Assembly (NCBI GenBank): GCA_965200525.1
Contig: OZ241368.1
Coordinates: 124,001 to 188,000, forward strand
Length of the DNA: 64,000 nt
Source of the DNA: JANNPJ01 sp965200525
GTDB lineage: Bacteria > Actinomycetota > Actinomycetes > Actinomycetales > Kineosporiaceae
Direction of reading: 5' to 3'
A program made the position numbers and the translations under genes. This document shows, one piece after another, positions 1 through 7,472 of the stretch; within the stretch, counting starts at the first letter, position 1, and each line of letters starts with the position of its first letter. The notes under the pieces are model-generated. The model was not told the DNA's origin and made no database searches. It was given only the letters and a program-made list of their open reading frames with translations.

Positions 1-1280
1 CCCGCGATGCCGATGCTGGCTCCGACCCCCAGGACGAGGTCACTCAGGACGAACGGATCTCGCAGCGTGCGCAGAAAGCGTTCGGCCACGACGGGGGCCT
101 CCTCGGGCCGGGTCAGGACGACGAACTCGTCTCCTCCCAGCCGGGCGACCAGGCCGGCGGTCCCCGTGGCGCTCACCAGTCGATCGCGCAGGCGCAGCAG
201 CAGGGCGTCGCCGATGTCGTGCCCGTGCGTGTCGTTGACCTGTTTGAACTCGTCGATGTCGACCAGGAGCAGGCTGCGCCCGCCGGCCGGGGCCAGTTCG
301 TCGAAGGCCAGGGCCAGCCCGCGGCGGTTGGCCAGGTCGGTGAGGGGGTCGTGCTCGGCCAGGTGCTCGCTGGAACGCAGCGCGGCGCTGCCGCGAATCA
401 GGCAGAGCCCGGCGATGACGGCGCCCGCTGTCGGCACGACCCAGGCCGGCAGGCTTCTGGCCCCGCTGGCCTCGGCCACGGCCCAGACCCCGACCGGAAC
501 CAGGACCAGGGGCAGCAGACCCAGCAGCGAGGCAGACGCGCGGCGGCGCTGCGCGAACGTCTCGGCGCTGAACGCCGCCGTCATCGACGGATGCAGCGCG
601 GCGACGCCGAACAGCAGCAGGCTGATGACGCCCAGGATCTCGCTCGCCTCCCCGGGCAGGGCCAGGCGGCGACCGTGAACGGCTGAGGACAGGTCGTAGG
701 CGACGGTGACCAGAGCCCCCAGCAGGGCCAGGATAGAACTGACGCCGAGGCGCCGGCGCGAGACGGCGAAGCGCAGCAGCATCCCCAGCAGCGCGACGTC
801 GATGCTGGCCACGGCGAGTGCCGTGGGGTTGGAGGTGCCGTTGGTGGCGGCAGTGACGATCTGGAATCCGACCACGGTGAAGACGGTGGCGATGATGAGC
901 AGGTCCAGGCGGGCCGCGAACGAACGCACCGCAGTCCTCGAGCCCGATCGCACGGTGTAGATCGTGACTGCGGTCGCGACCAGCTGCCCGGCCCACACGA
1001 AGTCGGTGGCGACCGGGGTGATGGACCCGTGCGCGTACACGACCAGGACCCCGGCCCCCCAGAACGCGACCATCAGGGCCAGGAGCAGCCAGGCCGGCGA
1101 CTGGGGTCGGTGGATCACCACTCCCAGCAGGACCAGACCCACGGCAGCGATGGCCGCAAGCGCGATCGCGGGCGAGCGCAGGCCAGGCTCGAGGATCAGC
1201 ACGCCCGCCGTGCTCGCGAGCGCGACCAGGAGCACCCACACGGCTCGGGCACTGCCCTCCGCCAGGCGCTGCGACGTCAC
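1..1280 (-). CDS. Membrane-anchored GGDEF diguanylate cyclase (3' end outside window)
   Basis: The protein would make the second messenger c-di-GMP from two GTP at the membrane. Reading the minus strand from about 1280, a hydrophobic part of about 290 residues with several predicted membrane segments is followed by a GGDEF domain containing DPLTDLANR, LLLVDIDEFKQVND and an intact RLGGDEF motif (encoded near 121-140). The frame continues through base 1, so the C-terminus is missing. The RxxD inhibitory site that normally lies five residues before GGDEF is absent (GTAG in its place), so product inhibition is probably lost. The start is uncertain: GTG at 1280 is my choice because the hydrophobic part begins just after it, but the frame is open further upstream and the RBS is weak. 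It lies downstream of an ANTAR gene on the same strand. Confidence 0.85.
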   Translation of the reverse strand, partial: MTSQRLAEGSARAVWVLLVALASTAGVLILEPGLRSPAIALAAIAAVGLVLLGVVIHRPQSPAWLLLALMVAFWGAGVLVVYAHGSITPVATDFVWAGQLVATAVTIYTVRSGSRTAVRSFAARLDLLIIATVFTVVGFQIVTAATNGTSNPTALAVASIDVALLGMLLRFAVSRRRLGVSSILALLGALVTVAYDLSSAVHGRRLALPGEASEILGVISLLLFGVAALHPSMTAAFSAETFAQRRRASASLLGLLPLVLVPVGVWAVAEASGARSLPAWVVPTAGAVIAGLCLIRGSAALRSSEHLAEHDPLTDLANRRGLALAFDELAPAGGRSLLLVDIDEFKQVNDTHGHDIGDALLLRLRDRLVSATGTAGLVARLGGDEFVVLTRPEEAPVVAERFLRTLRDPFVLSDLVLGVGASIGIA

Positions 1281-1429
1281 GACCTGGCTTCGGCCCGGAA
1301 TGCTCCGTGCTTGAGTGGTGGCAGTGCCCTTACGCCCTGAGGAGCTGGATCCGGCCTGGCCGCGGGATTGCCCGTCCTCAGCCGGGTTCTCGAGCAGTTG
1401 GAGGCACCCGCAGGGGTACACGGTCAGTT

Positions 1430-1816
1430 CTACCGGGCCGGGGGAGGTTCCTGTGGGACACCGGAGGCCTGGGCCGCACTGCGCTCCTTTGCGGGTGAGA
1501 CGGGTGCTGCGGCGATGTGCCGTTGCCAACTCTCGGACAGGCCGGAGGGCAAGGAGAGGCCGGCGGTGCAGCAGTGCGTCACCACCGCGGCGACATCGAT
1601 GAGCTTGCTGTTGGTGTCCTGGGACAGCCGCGACAGCAGCGCAAAGGCGCGGTCGGCATCGACGTGGGCCAGAAGCATGACGATCCCCTTGGCCTGCCCG
1701 ATGACGTCTCGCGAGGCCAGCGCGGTACGCAGCCCGCTGATTTCCTCGTGCAGTTGCGAGATCGTCGAGGCATCCGGCTCCGTGGGCGGGGCTTCAGGAG
1801 CTGGTGAGTGCAGCAT
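1430..1816 (-). CDS. Stand-alone ANTAR domain protein
   Basis: This is a 128-residue protein whose central part (about residues 15-75) matches the ANTAR fold: SRDVIGQAKGIVMLL followed by a three-helix arrangement ending in LSQDTNSKLIDVA. ANTAR domains bind paired-hairpin RNA and act as transcription antiterminators. They usually follow a GAF or receiver sensor domain, but here only a short acidic N-terminus is present, so it must take its signal from a partner or act constitutively. The ATG at 1816 is preceded by GAGGAG at 6-7 bases; an in-frame longer reading to 1981 lacks an RBS. A second ANTAR gene of similar sequence lies at 2569-2973. The RNA target is unknown. Confidence 0.85.
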   Translation of the reverse strand: MLHSPAPEAPPTEPDASTISQLHEEISGLRTALASRDVIGQAKGIVMLLAHVDADRAFALLSRLSQDTNSKLIDVAAVVTHCCTAGLSLPSGLSESWQRHIAAAPVSPAKERSAAQASGVPQEPPPAR

Positions 1817-2125
1817 GACGACTCTCCTCGCTGTGACGGCAGGCGGGTATGAGCAGCGCTGAAACAGGGGTGCGCCAGTGAGCACAGAGCGGTCCGCCGA
1901 CTGCGGTGGTGGCGGGGTCAAGCACCATCCACGCGCGACGGGGACCCCGGGCCAGGCACTGACGCGAGGCGGCAGGGGCAACGATTACCTACTGCGTCGG
2001 ACATAGATTTTTTATAGCAGCGGCGCCACACTGATGCAAGGCATCGGCAAGAATGCGCCCTACAGAGTGAGGCCAGCCTCGCGCGACCCGTGCAGCCCCG
2101 ACCCCCGCGGCGGGCCTAACGGCTC
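1817..2125. other. Intergenic stretch upstream of the ANTAR gene
   Basis: About 310 bases without a convincing gene. It contains a short AT-rich patch near 2006-2020 (gattttttatagc), unusual in this window, which could be part of the promoter for the minus-strand ANTAR gene. Possible reading frames here are shadows with no domain similarity that I recognise. Confidence 0.4.
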
Positions 2126-2450
2126 CTACGTTGCCGGCGACCTGGCAGGGCTGGGATCGGTCGACAGGATCGCCAGCGTCTCGGCGTCGAACCACTCCCC
2201 GTCCCAGCGCAGAGCATCCCGGCGCCTGCCCTCGGTCCGGAAGCCGCACTTCTCGTAGGCCCGCTTGGCGCGGGGGTTGAAGCTGAAGACCTCGAGCTGA
2301 ATCCGGTGCGGGCCCAGGACGTCGAGGCCGTAGTCCACAACTGCCTGGGTGGCTTCGGTGCCGTAGCCGCGCCCCCAGGTGAACTCGTTCCACAGCGCGA
2401 TCCAGAAGTTCATCGAGGCGTTCGCGACGTCGAGCTGGGCAGGTGAGTCA
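2126..2450 (-). pseudogene. GNAT acetyltransferase relic (RimJ/RimL-like C-terminal half)
   Basis: The frame encodes the C-terminal half of a RimJ/RimL-type N-acetyltransferase: AQLDVANASMNFWIALW, then the acetyl-CoA loop WGRGYGTEA, then NPRAKRAYEKCGF. A complete family member is about 170-190 residues; here homology continues upstream of the only ATG (2413) to about 2450, and the frame is then closed by TGA near 2495 with no start codon in between. The N-terminal strands and helices of the fold are therefore missing, and I call it a truncated pseudogene rather than a 95-aa gene. It sits between the two ANTAR genes. Confidence 0.7.
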
Positions 2451-2568
2451 GGTCGGGCGCAGGATCCACCGGGCGACTGTAAGCAGAGCGGTGATCAACC
2501 GCGCCAGCCCTGATCGACGGGCACATCCCACGTGTGCCTCTCGACCAGGACTGGCGCCCAGGGGTTGG

Positions 2569-2973
2569 CTATCTGCCGGCCGGCCCGGGATCGGCGCTCG
2601 GCACCCGCACGTGCTGATGCCAGCTGCGGCTGACGGCAGCCGGCAGAGGAGCCCGGTTGCCGGCAGACTCGGCGATCAGTTCGGCCAGGTCACGCACCTT
2701 GATGTTGGTGTCCTGCGAGATCTTGGCCAGCAGGGCGAACGCCTCCTCGGCACTGGTCCCGGTCAGGAACCGGATGATGCCCTTGGCCTGGCCGATGATG
2801 TCGCGATGCTCCAGAGCAAGGCGCAGCTGGGCGGCTTCCTCGTGGCTCTCGCGATCGTCCATGTCCTGCCCACCGGCATCGGCTACAGCCGGCTTCCTGA
2901 GATCAGGGCCATCACCGCGCCGGGGCAGGGCCGACACCGTGGCGTCCATCGTGGATGTCATCGCGAGCGCCAT
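2569..2973 (-). CDS. Second stand-alone ANTAR domain protein
   Basis: Up to 134 residues, with an ANTAR core (HRDIIGQAKGIIRFL ... KISQDTNIKVRDL) that aligns closely with the core of the neighbouring 1430-1816 product, so the two are paralogues. No sensor domain is visible. ATG 2973 gives the longest form. ATG 2862, preceded by GGTGGGCAGGAC, gives a 97-residue form that removes a low-complexity N-terminus and is at least as likely. The expected role is RNA binding and antitermination. It is adjacent to, and on the same strand as, the small membrane protein at 2979-3257, with five bases between them. Confidence 0.8.
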   Translation of the reverse strand: MALAMTSTMDATVSALPRRGDGPDLRKPAVADAGGQDMDDRESHEEAAQLRLALEHRDIIGQAKGIIRFLTGTSAEEAFALLAKISQDTNIKVRDLAELIAESAGNRAPLPAAVSRSWHQHVRVPSADPGPAGR

Positions 2974-2978
2974 CGGGA

Positions 2979-3257
2979 CTACCGGGTGAGGCTGCGGTTG
3001 TCGCCGACGCGCTCCCAGATCAGCAGCACGATGATCGCGCCGATGATGGAGCCGATGATGCCGGAGGGCTGCAGGAAGCCGTCCGAGGAGTCCTTGTGGA
3101 AGATCAGGTAGCCGAGGAAGCCGCCGACGAACGAGCCGACCATGCCGATCCCGATGGTCATGGGGATGGACATGTGCTGCTTGCCCGGCACGATCAGGCG
3201 GGCGAGGGCGCCGGCGATCAGGCCGACGATGATCAGGGTGACGATGAGACCAAGCAT
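2979..3257 (-). CDS. GlsB/YeaQ/YmgE-family small membrane stress protein
   Basis: A 92-residue protein with three hydrophobic segments rich in Gly and Ile (MLGLIVTLIIVGLIAGALA; IGIGMVGSFVGGFLGYLIF; SGIIGSIIGAIIVLLI), the typical layout of the transglycosylase-associated GlsB/YeaQ family. Family members are small inner-membrane proteins induced by stress, with unknown biochemical activity. The start at 3257 is chosen because GGAGG lies seven bases upstream; a longer reading to 3293 would bury that RBS. It is transcribed divergently from the response regulator at 3368, and the 110-bp gap carries two similar near-palindromic elements. Confidence 0.85.
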   Translation of the reverse strand: MLGLIVTLIIVGLIAGALARLIVPGKQHMSIPMTIGIGMVGSFVGGFLGYLIFHKDSSDGFLQPSGIIGSIIGAIIVLLIWERVGDNRSLTR

Positions 3258-3318
3258 GGTGAATCCTCCAGGGGCCGGTTTGTCATGATCCATGCGGGAT
3301 CATGTGTCCCAGACAACC

Positions 3319-3350
3319 ACCCCTAGGGCGGGTGCACTACACCCCTAAGG
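3319..3350. promoter_or_regulatory. Paired ACCCCTA elements between divergent genes
   Basis: Two similar ten-base elements, acccctaggg at 3319-3328 and acccctaagg at 3341-3350, lie 22 bp apart, about two helical turns, between the GlsB-like gene and the LuxR-type response regulator. The first contains the perfect palindrome CCCTAGGG. The position just before the response regulator RBS suggests autoregulation. The binding protein is inferred, not shown. Confidence 0.45.
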
Positions 3351-3367
3351 AGGGTTACGGTGGAGTC

Positions 3368-4057
3368 ATGACGTCAACCCCGAGCGACCCCATCGGGCCG
3401 AATGAGCGGCCGATCCTGGTGGCATTGGTCGACGACTACGACGTCGTGCTGGCCGGCGTGGCCCAGATGCTCGACCGCTTCCGCGACCGGGTGCTGATCG
3501 CCGAGATCGATGCCACCGAGGCACTGTCCGACCATGTGGACATCGCGCTGTACGACTCCTTCGCCCAGCCGGAGTCCGACCACCACGAAATCAGCACGCT
3601 GGTGGCCAGCCCGCAGGCGCGCCGGGTCGTCGTTTACACCTGGAACTTCCACCCCGACCTGGTCGACAGCGCGCTGAGCCAGGGAGCGCACGGCTACCTG
3701 TCCAAGACATTGTCGGCCCGCGAGCTGGTGGAGGCACTGGAGGCGATCCATGCCGGCGAGCAGGTGGTCAGCACACCGGCACCGCGGGCCCGCAGCGCCG
3801 CCGGGCTCGACTGGCCCGGGCGCGACGACGGGCTGACCGACCGAGAGGCCGAAATTCTGGCCCTGATCACTCAGGGCAAGAACAACGCCGAGGTGGCCAA
3901 GCTGACGTTCCTGAGCCCAAACACGGTCAAGTCGTACATCAGGACCGTCTATCGCAAGATCGGGGTGAGCAGCCGCACCCAGGCCGTCCTATGGGGCGTG
4001 GATCACGGTTTCACGCCGGATCACCATCGCATCGACCACTGGCGCGGCGGACCGTGA
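3368..4057 (+). CDS. NarL/FixJ-type response regulator
   Basis: This 229-residue protein has a receiver domain (about 15-130) and a LuxR-type helix-turn-helix (about 155-215; LTDREAEILALITQGKNN ... LSPNTVKSYIRTVYRK). The acidic pair D22-D23, D63 (in LYDSF) and K113 (in YLSKTL) sit where the phosphorylation pocket residues are expected, so phosphotransfer is plausible. The phosphoacceptor loop is unusual: DSFAQPES replaces the common DxxMPxxDG. No histidine kinase is adjacent, so it is an orphan regulator here. ATG 3368 follows GGTGGAG and an upstream AAGGAGGG. Its neighbour in the opposite direction is a stress membrane protein that it may control. Confidence 0.88.
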   Translation: MTSTPSDPIGPNERPILVALVDDYDVVLAGVAQMLDRFRDRVLIAEIDATEALSDHVDIALYDSFAQPESDHHEISTLVASPQARRVVVYTWNFHPDLVDSALSQGAHGYLSKTLSARELVEALEAIHAGEQVVSTPAPRARSAAGLDWPGRDDGLTDREAEILALITQGKNNAEVAKLTFLSPNTVKSYIRTVYRKIGVSSRTQAVLWGVDHGFTPDHHRIDHWRGGP

Positions 4058-4062
4058 GTGGT

Positions 4063-4082
4063 TGAGCCCTCGCGCGGGCTCA
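4063..4082. terminator. Bidirectional hairpin terminator
   Basis: Perfect 7-bp stem TGAGCCC / GGGCTCA with a six-base loop, between the convergent response regulator and a small hypothetical gene. It overlaps the stop codon of the latter. There is no U tract, which is common in high-GC actinomycetes. Confidence 0.55.
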
Positions 4083-4325
4083 GACCTCCTGCGACAGCGG
4101 GGCGTGAATGTTCATGTGGACCTGCTCGCAGTAGGCGTTCAGGGCCCGGGCCGCGGTGTCGTGCTCCGAGGCATCCCATTCGGTGACCCCACTGACGTAC
4201 TCGGCCAGCTCGTACCGGCTTCGCCGCCCGCCCATCCTGCGGTATCGCCCCCAAAAGCGCTGCAGACCAAGGTCGGTGAAGGACAGGGCCGCTGCCAGGG
4301 CGAACCCGGCGTTGATCGTTCCCAC
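4080..4325 (-). CDS. Small conserved-looking hypothetical protein (81 aa)
   Basis: I do not recognise the family. The GTG start at 4325 is supported by a strong RBS (AGGAAGGGGG about six bases upstream). The product begins with a hydrophobic stretch (GFALAAALSF) and continues as a charged helical protein with RFWGRYRRMGG and YELAEYVSGVTEWDASEH. Reading the frame further upstream gives only low-complexity residues, which supports the GTG start. It is convergent with the response regulator and shares its terminator. Confidence 0.6.
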   Translation of the reverse strand: MGTINAGFALAAALSFTDLGLQRFWGRYRRMGGRRSRYELAEYVSGVTEWDASEHDTAARALNAYCEQVHMNIHAPLSQEV

Positions 4326-4787
4326 CGTGTGCCCCCTTCCTGATGCACCTCCCGTTTCGGGTGCATCATCTGGTGTCGTCGTGAGGTACAGGTTCAACCT
4401 ATGACTTGGCTGGGAAAACGAAAGTCGAGATGCGCAGGTCGCAGGGCTGCCACGCCCGCCGGGGGGCTCCAGAAGATCACCGACGCGCCTCGGCCCCGTC
4501 GCCGGTGACATCGTTGCGGTCGGACTGCCCACCCTCGCGGTCGAGGGCCGGATCAGCGGAGGCGTCGACGTCCATCCCACGTCCGGCGCGCGCCACATAG
4601 TGGCCGAGGCCTCGCTGGGGCTGCCTGGGAACCCGGAGACCGGTTCGGCGCGTCGGTATCCGCGAGCACGGCCACCGGCGGGGCCACCGGCGCCAGCCGC
4701 GACCTCTGGGCCGGCGCTCCGGGCCACGACCTGGCCGGCAGCACGTCGATCGTGGACGCCGGGTCGCCGGCCGCTGGAGTCGGCTGA
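4326..4787. other. Gene-poor stretch, possible coding debris
   Basis: About 460 bases between two minus-strand genes. The plus strand has two adjoining open stretches in different frames (about 4490-4660 and 4660-4790) with Ala/Gly/Ser/Thr-rich residues that could be a decayed gene with a frameshift, but neither has a recognisable motif, start or RBS. No gene is called. Confidence 0.3.
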
Positions 4788-5657
4788 TCAGAGCTTGCGG
4801 TAGCCCAGGATCCGGCTCTTGGGGTGGGTCTCGTAGCTGATCGTGTTGCTCTGGTTGCCACCCAGCATCTGAAAGTTCCTGGAGTCGACGGACTTCACGT
4901 AGAAGCCGACGTGCCCGTTGTTGCTCTCGGTCTTGCTCGTGCGCCACAGCACCACGATGCAGCCCTCGGTCGGTCGCTTCAGCGCCCGCCCCCAGTGCAT
5001 CCAGCTGCGCGCCCCGGCCGAGTTCGTCCCGTCGTGCCCGGTCTGCTCGACACACCAGTTGACGAAGGCCGAGCACCAGAACGTCTCGTCACTGTCGGCC
5101 TGCTTGCGGGCGAGATTGGTCGAGCGCAAGTACTTGGTGATCAGCCTGGAGGCGGCCGACCCGGGCTTCTCCACCGGGTGTTTCGCCTTCTCCTCCTTGG
5201 CGATCGAGTACCACGGGGGGTTGCCGGCCGATGCCGGATCCGGTGCCGGCTTGGGATCCGACTGCGGCACCATAAAGGCCGCTGAGGCGAAGCCTTTCAA
5301 GGCCCCTTTGGCCACGTGCAGCCACTTGCCGTCGGAAAAGGACGAATCCGAGAGCACCACGTCGCCCTTCTTCAGAACACCGAGCTCGTTCTTGGCCAGC
5401 ACTTTGGCGGTGCTGCGCACGCTGAGGCTCGAGGCCGTCACGACGTACTTGCGCGCCTTCGGCTTCAGCTGCTTCAGCCACTTGGCCGAGGCCCATCCCG
5501 AGAGCTGCCCGTGGCGGACCTTGACGAACTGTTCGTTCTTGCCGGCCGCGACCTGCTGGACGACATCCCCCTTCTGCAGGTGCCCGAGCACGTTGTCGGC
5601 GATCTGGGGCCGGCTGCGCACATGCAGGGAATCGGCGGTGACCTGGAATTCGAGCAT
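4788..5657 (-). CDS. SH3-SH3-CHAP domain protein (TIGR02594-like), no signal peptide
   Basis: Predicted cysteine amidase/peptidase acting on peptidoglycan. The 289 residues contain two bacterial SH3 modules (about 3-65 and 72-130; each with SLxVRS and KGDVV), a proline/alanine linker (131-150) and a C-terminal CHAP-like catalytic domain with C195 in FWCSAFVNWC, H249 in NNGHVGFY and N268 in GGNQSN as the likely catalytic set. ATG 5657 follows GGAGAG; an upstream ATG at 5711 has no RBS. No signal peptide or membrane segment is present, so export must use another route (lysis, holin or a dedicated secretion machine), or the substrate is not extracellular. No phage genes adjoin it. Confidence 0.8.
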   Translation of the reverse strand: MLEFQVTADSLHVRSRPQIADNVLGHLQKGDVVQQVAAGKNEQFVKVRHGQLSGWASAKWLKQLKPKARKYVVTASSLSVRSTAKVLAKNELGVLKKGDVVLSDSSFSDGKWLHVAKGALKGFASAAFMVPQSDPKPAPDPASAGNPPWYSIAKEEKAKHPVEKPGSAASRLITKYLRSTNLARKQADSDETFWCSAFVNWCVEQTGHDGTNSAGARSWMHWGRALKRPTEGCIVVLWRTSKTESNNGHVGFYVKSVDSRNFQMLGGNQSNTISYETHPKSRILGYRKL

Positions 5658-5847
5658 TCGGCTCTCCGCGGCGGTTGTGGGGCGCAGCCTGGTGGCAACA
5701 AACCGGATCATAGACAGGCCGCGCCACCAGCCCCGGGTATTTCGGAATGTTCGGCCCTCGGACCTGCTCTCAGCGGTGGTGGCCGCCCGGAGCACACGCC
5801 AGACTGATTCTTGGCCAGAGCCGTCCATCGCTCGAAAGGACAACGTC

Positions 5848-6228
5848 ATGATCGCCTACACCAAGGCCGTGAGCAGCTTTTCGGTACGGAACATCGCGGA
5901 CACCAAGAAGTTCTACGGCAACATGCTCGGCCTGAAGGTCGAAGAGGAGTACGACGGCCGGGTCCTGCGGTTGCACCTGCCCAGCGGCGGTGAGGTGATG
6001 ATGTACGGCAAGGAGGATCACGAGCCCGCGTCGTTCACCGTGCTGACGTTCACGGTGGACGACCTTTCAGCCGCTCTCACATCGCTCAGCGGGCAGGGCA
6101 TCTCGTTCAAGCGGCCCGACGGGCTGGACCTCGACGAGAACAACATCCACCATGCCGAGGGCCATGACGTCGCCTGGATCACGGACCCGTCCGGCAACTC
6201 CCTCGAGTTCAACCAGGACGTTGCCTGA
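5848..6228 (+). CDS. VOC-family (glyoxalase/bleomycin-resistance-like) protein
   Basis: A 126-residue protein with the beta-alpha-beta-beta-beta pattern of the vicinal oxygen chelate family: FSVRNIADTKKFYGNMLGL at the N-terminus and the closing ITDPSGNSLEF strand near residue 115. Members are metalloenzymes or drug/metabolite-binding proteins; the substrate cannot be read from the sequence. ATG 5848 has GAAAGGA seven bases upstream. It is convergent with the TetR gene, and a shared hairpin separates them. Confidence 0.85.
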   Translation: MIAYTKAVSSFSVRNIADTKKFYGNMLGLKVEEEYDGRVLRLHLPSGGEVMMYGKEDHEPASFTVLTFTVDDLSAALTSLSGQGISFKRPDGLDLDENNIHHAEGHDVAWITDPSGNSLEFNQDVA

Positions 6229-6237
6229 CCCACGTCT

Positions 6238-6262
6238 GCAGGTGCCCTATTCGGGCATCTGC
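6238..6262. terminator. Bidirectional hairpin terminator
   Basis: A 10-bp stem GCAGGTGCCC / GGGCATCTGC with one G-U pair and a five-base loop, lying between the convergent VOC and TetR genes and covering the TetR stop codon. Confidence 0.6.
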
Positions 6263-6822
6263 GTGGCGAAGCGGACGCCGAGTTCGGCGATCCGCAGGGA
6301 GCGGTGTTCGGGGCGCATTCGTCCGGCGCGCTCCAGCAGGCTGATGCCATGCAGGGCGGCCCAGAACAGTTCGGTGGCCGCGCCTCCCCCGCCGTCGTCA
6401 CCTCCGCGGTCGCCGATCGCCTCGGCCAGCACGTCGAACCCTGCGCGAAGATCGGGTTCGGTGTCGTCGGTGGCGAAGTGAGCGTCGATCGGCTGCTGGA
6501 ACATGGCTTCGTAGACGGCCGGATGCACATCGGCGAAGTCCAGGTAGGCAACGGCGACAGCCTCGACTGACGCCCGCCCTCGCGTGGGGCCGAGCGCGGC
6601 GCGGCACTGCCGCGCCAGGTCGGCGAAACCTTCGAGGGCGACGGCCAGCATGATCTGCGACTTGCCCCCAGGAAAGTGGCCGTAGAGCACGGGCTGGCTG
6701 TAGCCGATGGCGTCGGCGAGATGGCGGGTCGTGACGCTGCTCCAGCCGTCGACGTCGGCGCGCTCCCGGGCCGCGTCGAGGATGTGCCGGCGCCGCTCGT
6801 CGTTGCGTTGCTGACGCGCCAT
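6247..6822 (-). CDS. TetR/AcrR-family repressor
   Basis: This 191-residue DNA-binding protein has the N-terminal TetR helix-turn-helix (about residues 12-55: RRRHILDAARE ... VTTRHLADAIGYSQPVLYGHF) and a helical ligand domain with a WHG-like AALHGI segment. ATG 6822 is used; GTG 6834, four codons upstream with a GGGGG run before it, is an equal candidate. It is divergent from the DUF1772 gene at 6920. The 98-bp gap carries two matching palindromes that overlap the probable promoters, so it very likely represses both genes and is released by an unknown ligand. Confidence 0.9.
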   Translation of the reverse strand: MARQQRNDERRRHILDAARERADVDGWSSVTTRHLADAIGYSQPVLYGHFPGGKSQIMLAVALEGFADLARQCRAALGPTRGRASVEAVAVAYLDFADVHPAVYEAMFQQPIDAHFATDDTEPDLRAGFDVLAEAIGDRGGDDGGGGAATELFWAALHGISLLERAGRMRPEHRSLRIAELGVRFATQMPE

Positions 6823-6871
6823 CCGATCTGCCACTGAACCCCCACTTGTGATCTGCCCCGTCGAGTCATAA

Positions 6872-6902
6872 TCTAGCACCGCTAGATACCTAGCGCTGCT
6901 AG
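6872..6902. promoter_or_regulatory. Twin TetR operators
   Basis: Two related palindromes: TCTAGC-acc-GCTAGA (6872-6886) and CTAGC-gct-GCTAG (6890-6902), with centres 17 bp apart. They lie between the TetR start and the DUF1772 start, just upstream of the DUF1772 RBS. This is a typical layout for cooperative binding of two TetR dimers. Confidence 0.75.
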
Positions 6903-6919
6903 ATTTTGGAGGGCTCGTC

Positions 6920-7375
6920 ATGACATCCGTTCTCGCCGTTGTCACCGTCACCGTTGTCGGCCTCATGGTCGGCGTCGAGTTCGCGGTCGCCTTCGTCATC
7001 AATCCGATCCTGCTGCGACTGCCGGCCGGCGCCTCGCTGGCCGGGCGCGCGGACGGCGGCCGCATGCTCGGACGGGCAATGCCGTTCTGGTACATCGGCT
7101 CGCTGATCCTCACCGCCGCCCTCGTGGCGGCCACTTGGGGCACGACCAGCGCCACCACGGCTCTGGTCGGCGCCGTCCTGCTCGCCCTCAGCGTGATCAT
7201 GTCGATCGCCCTGCTGGTGCCGATCAACAACCGTTCGAAGACCTGGACGGGCGAGAGCCATCCCGACGACTGGCGCGAGCAGCAGCAGCGCTGGGACCGC
7301 CTGCACTACGGCCGCGTCGCGATCATTGTCGCGGCCTTCGTCCTCGTCGCGGTCGCAGCGACCATGCATGGCTGA
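6920..7375 (+). CDS. DUF1772 (anthrone-oxygenase-like) membrane protein
   Basis: A 151-residue integral membrane protein with four hydrophobic helices and the family pattern VGVEFAVAFVINPILLRLP near the N-terminus and QQRWDRLHYGR before the last helix. DUF1772 proteins include fungal anthrone oxygenases, but bacterial members have mostly unknown roles and are often paired with TetR regulators. ATG 6920 has TTTTGGAGGG eight bases upstream. It is divergent from the TetR gene and probably its main target. Confidence 0.88.
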   Translation: MTSVLAVVTVTVVGLMVGVEFAVAFVINPILLRLPAGASLAGRADGGRMLGRAMPFWYIGSLILTAALVAATWGTTSATTALVGAVLLALSVIMSIALLVPINNRSKTWTGESHPDDWREQQQRWDRLHYGRVAIIVAAFVLVAVAATMHG

Positions 7376-7472
7376 GCCCGATCCGCGGCGACGCCTTCGA
7401 GGAGGAGTTCGGCCTGGTCCTGGCCCGAGCCGCGGGCTGAGGACCCGAGCGGAGGCCGGGCAGCCGGGCCGG

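Noticed and set aside
40..1239. A 399-codon minus-strand frame over the cyclase region
   Set aside because: The neighbouring minus frame carries the intact GGDEF domain and runs through base 1; this one is an Arg/Pro/Gly-rich shadow.
4490..4790. Possible frameshifted gene on the plus strand
   Set aside because: Two adjoining frames look weakly protein-like, but no family, start or RBS can be recognised; recorded only as a gene-poor stretch.
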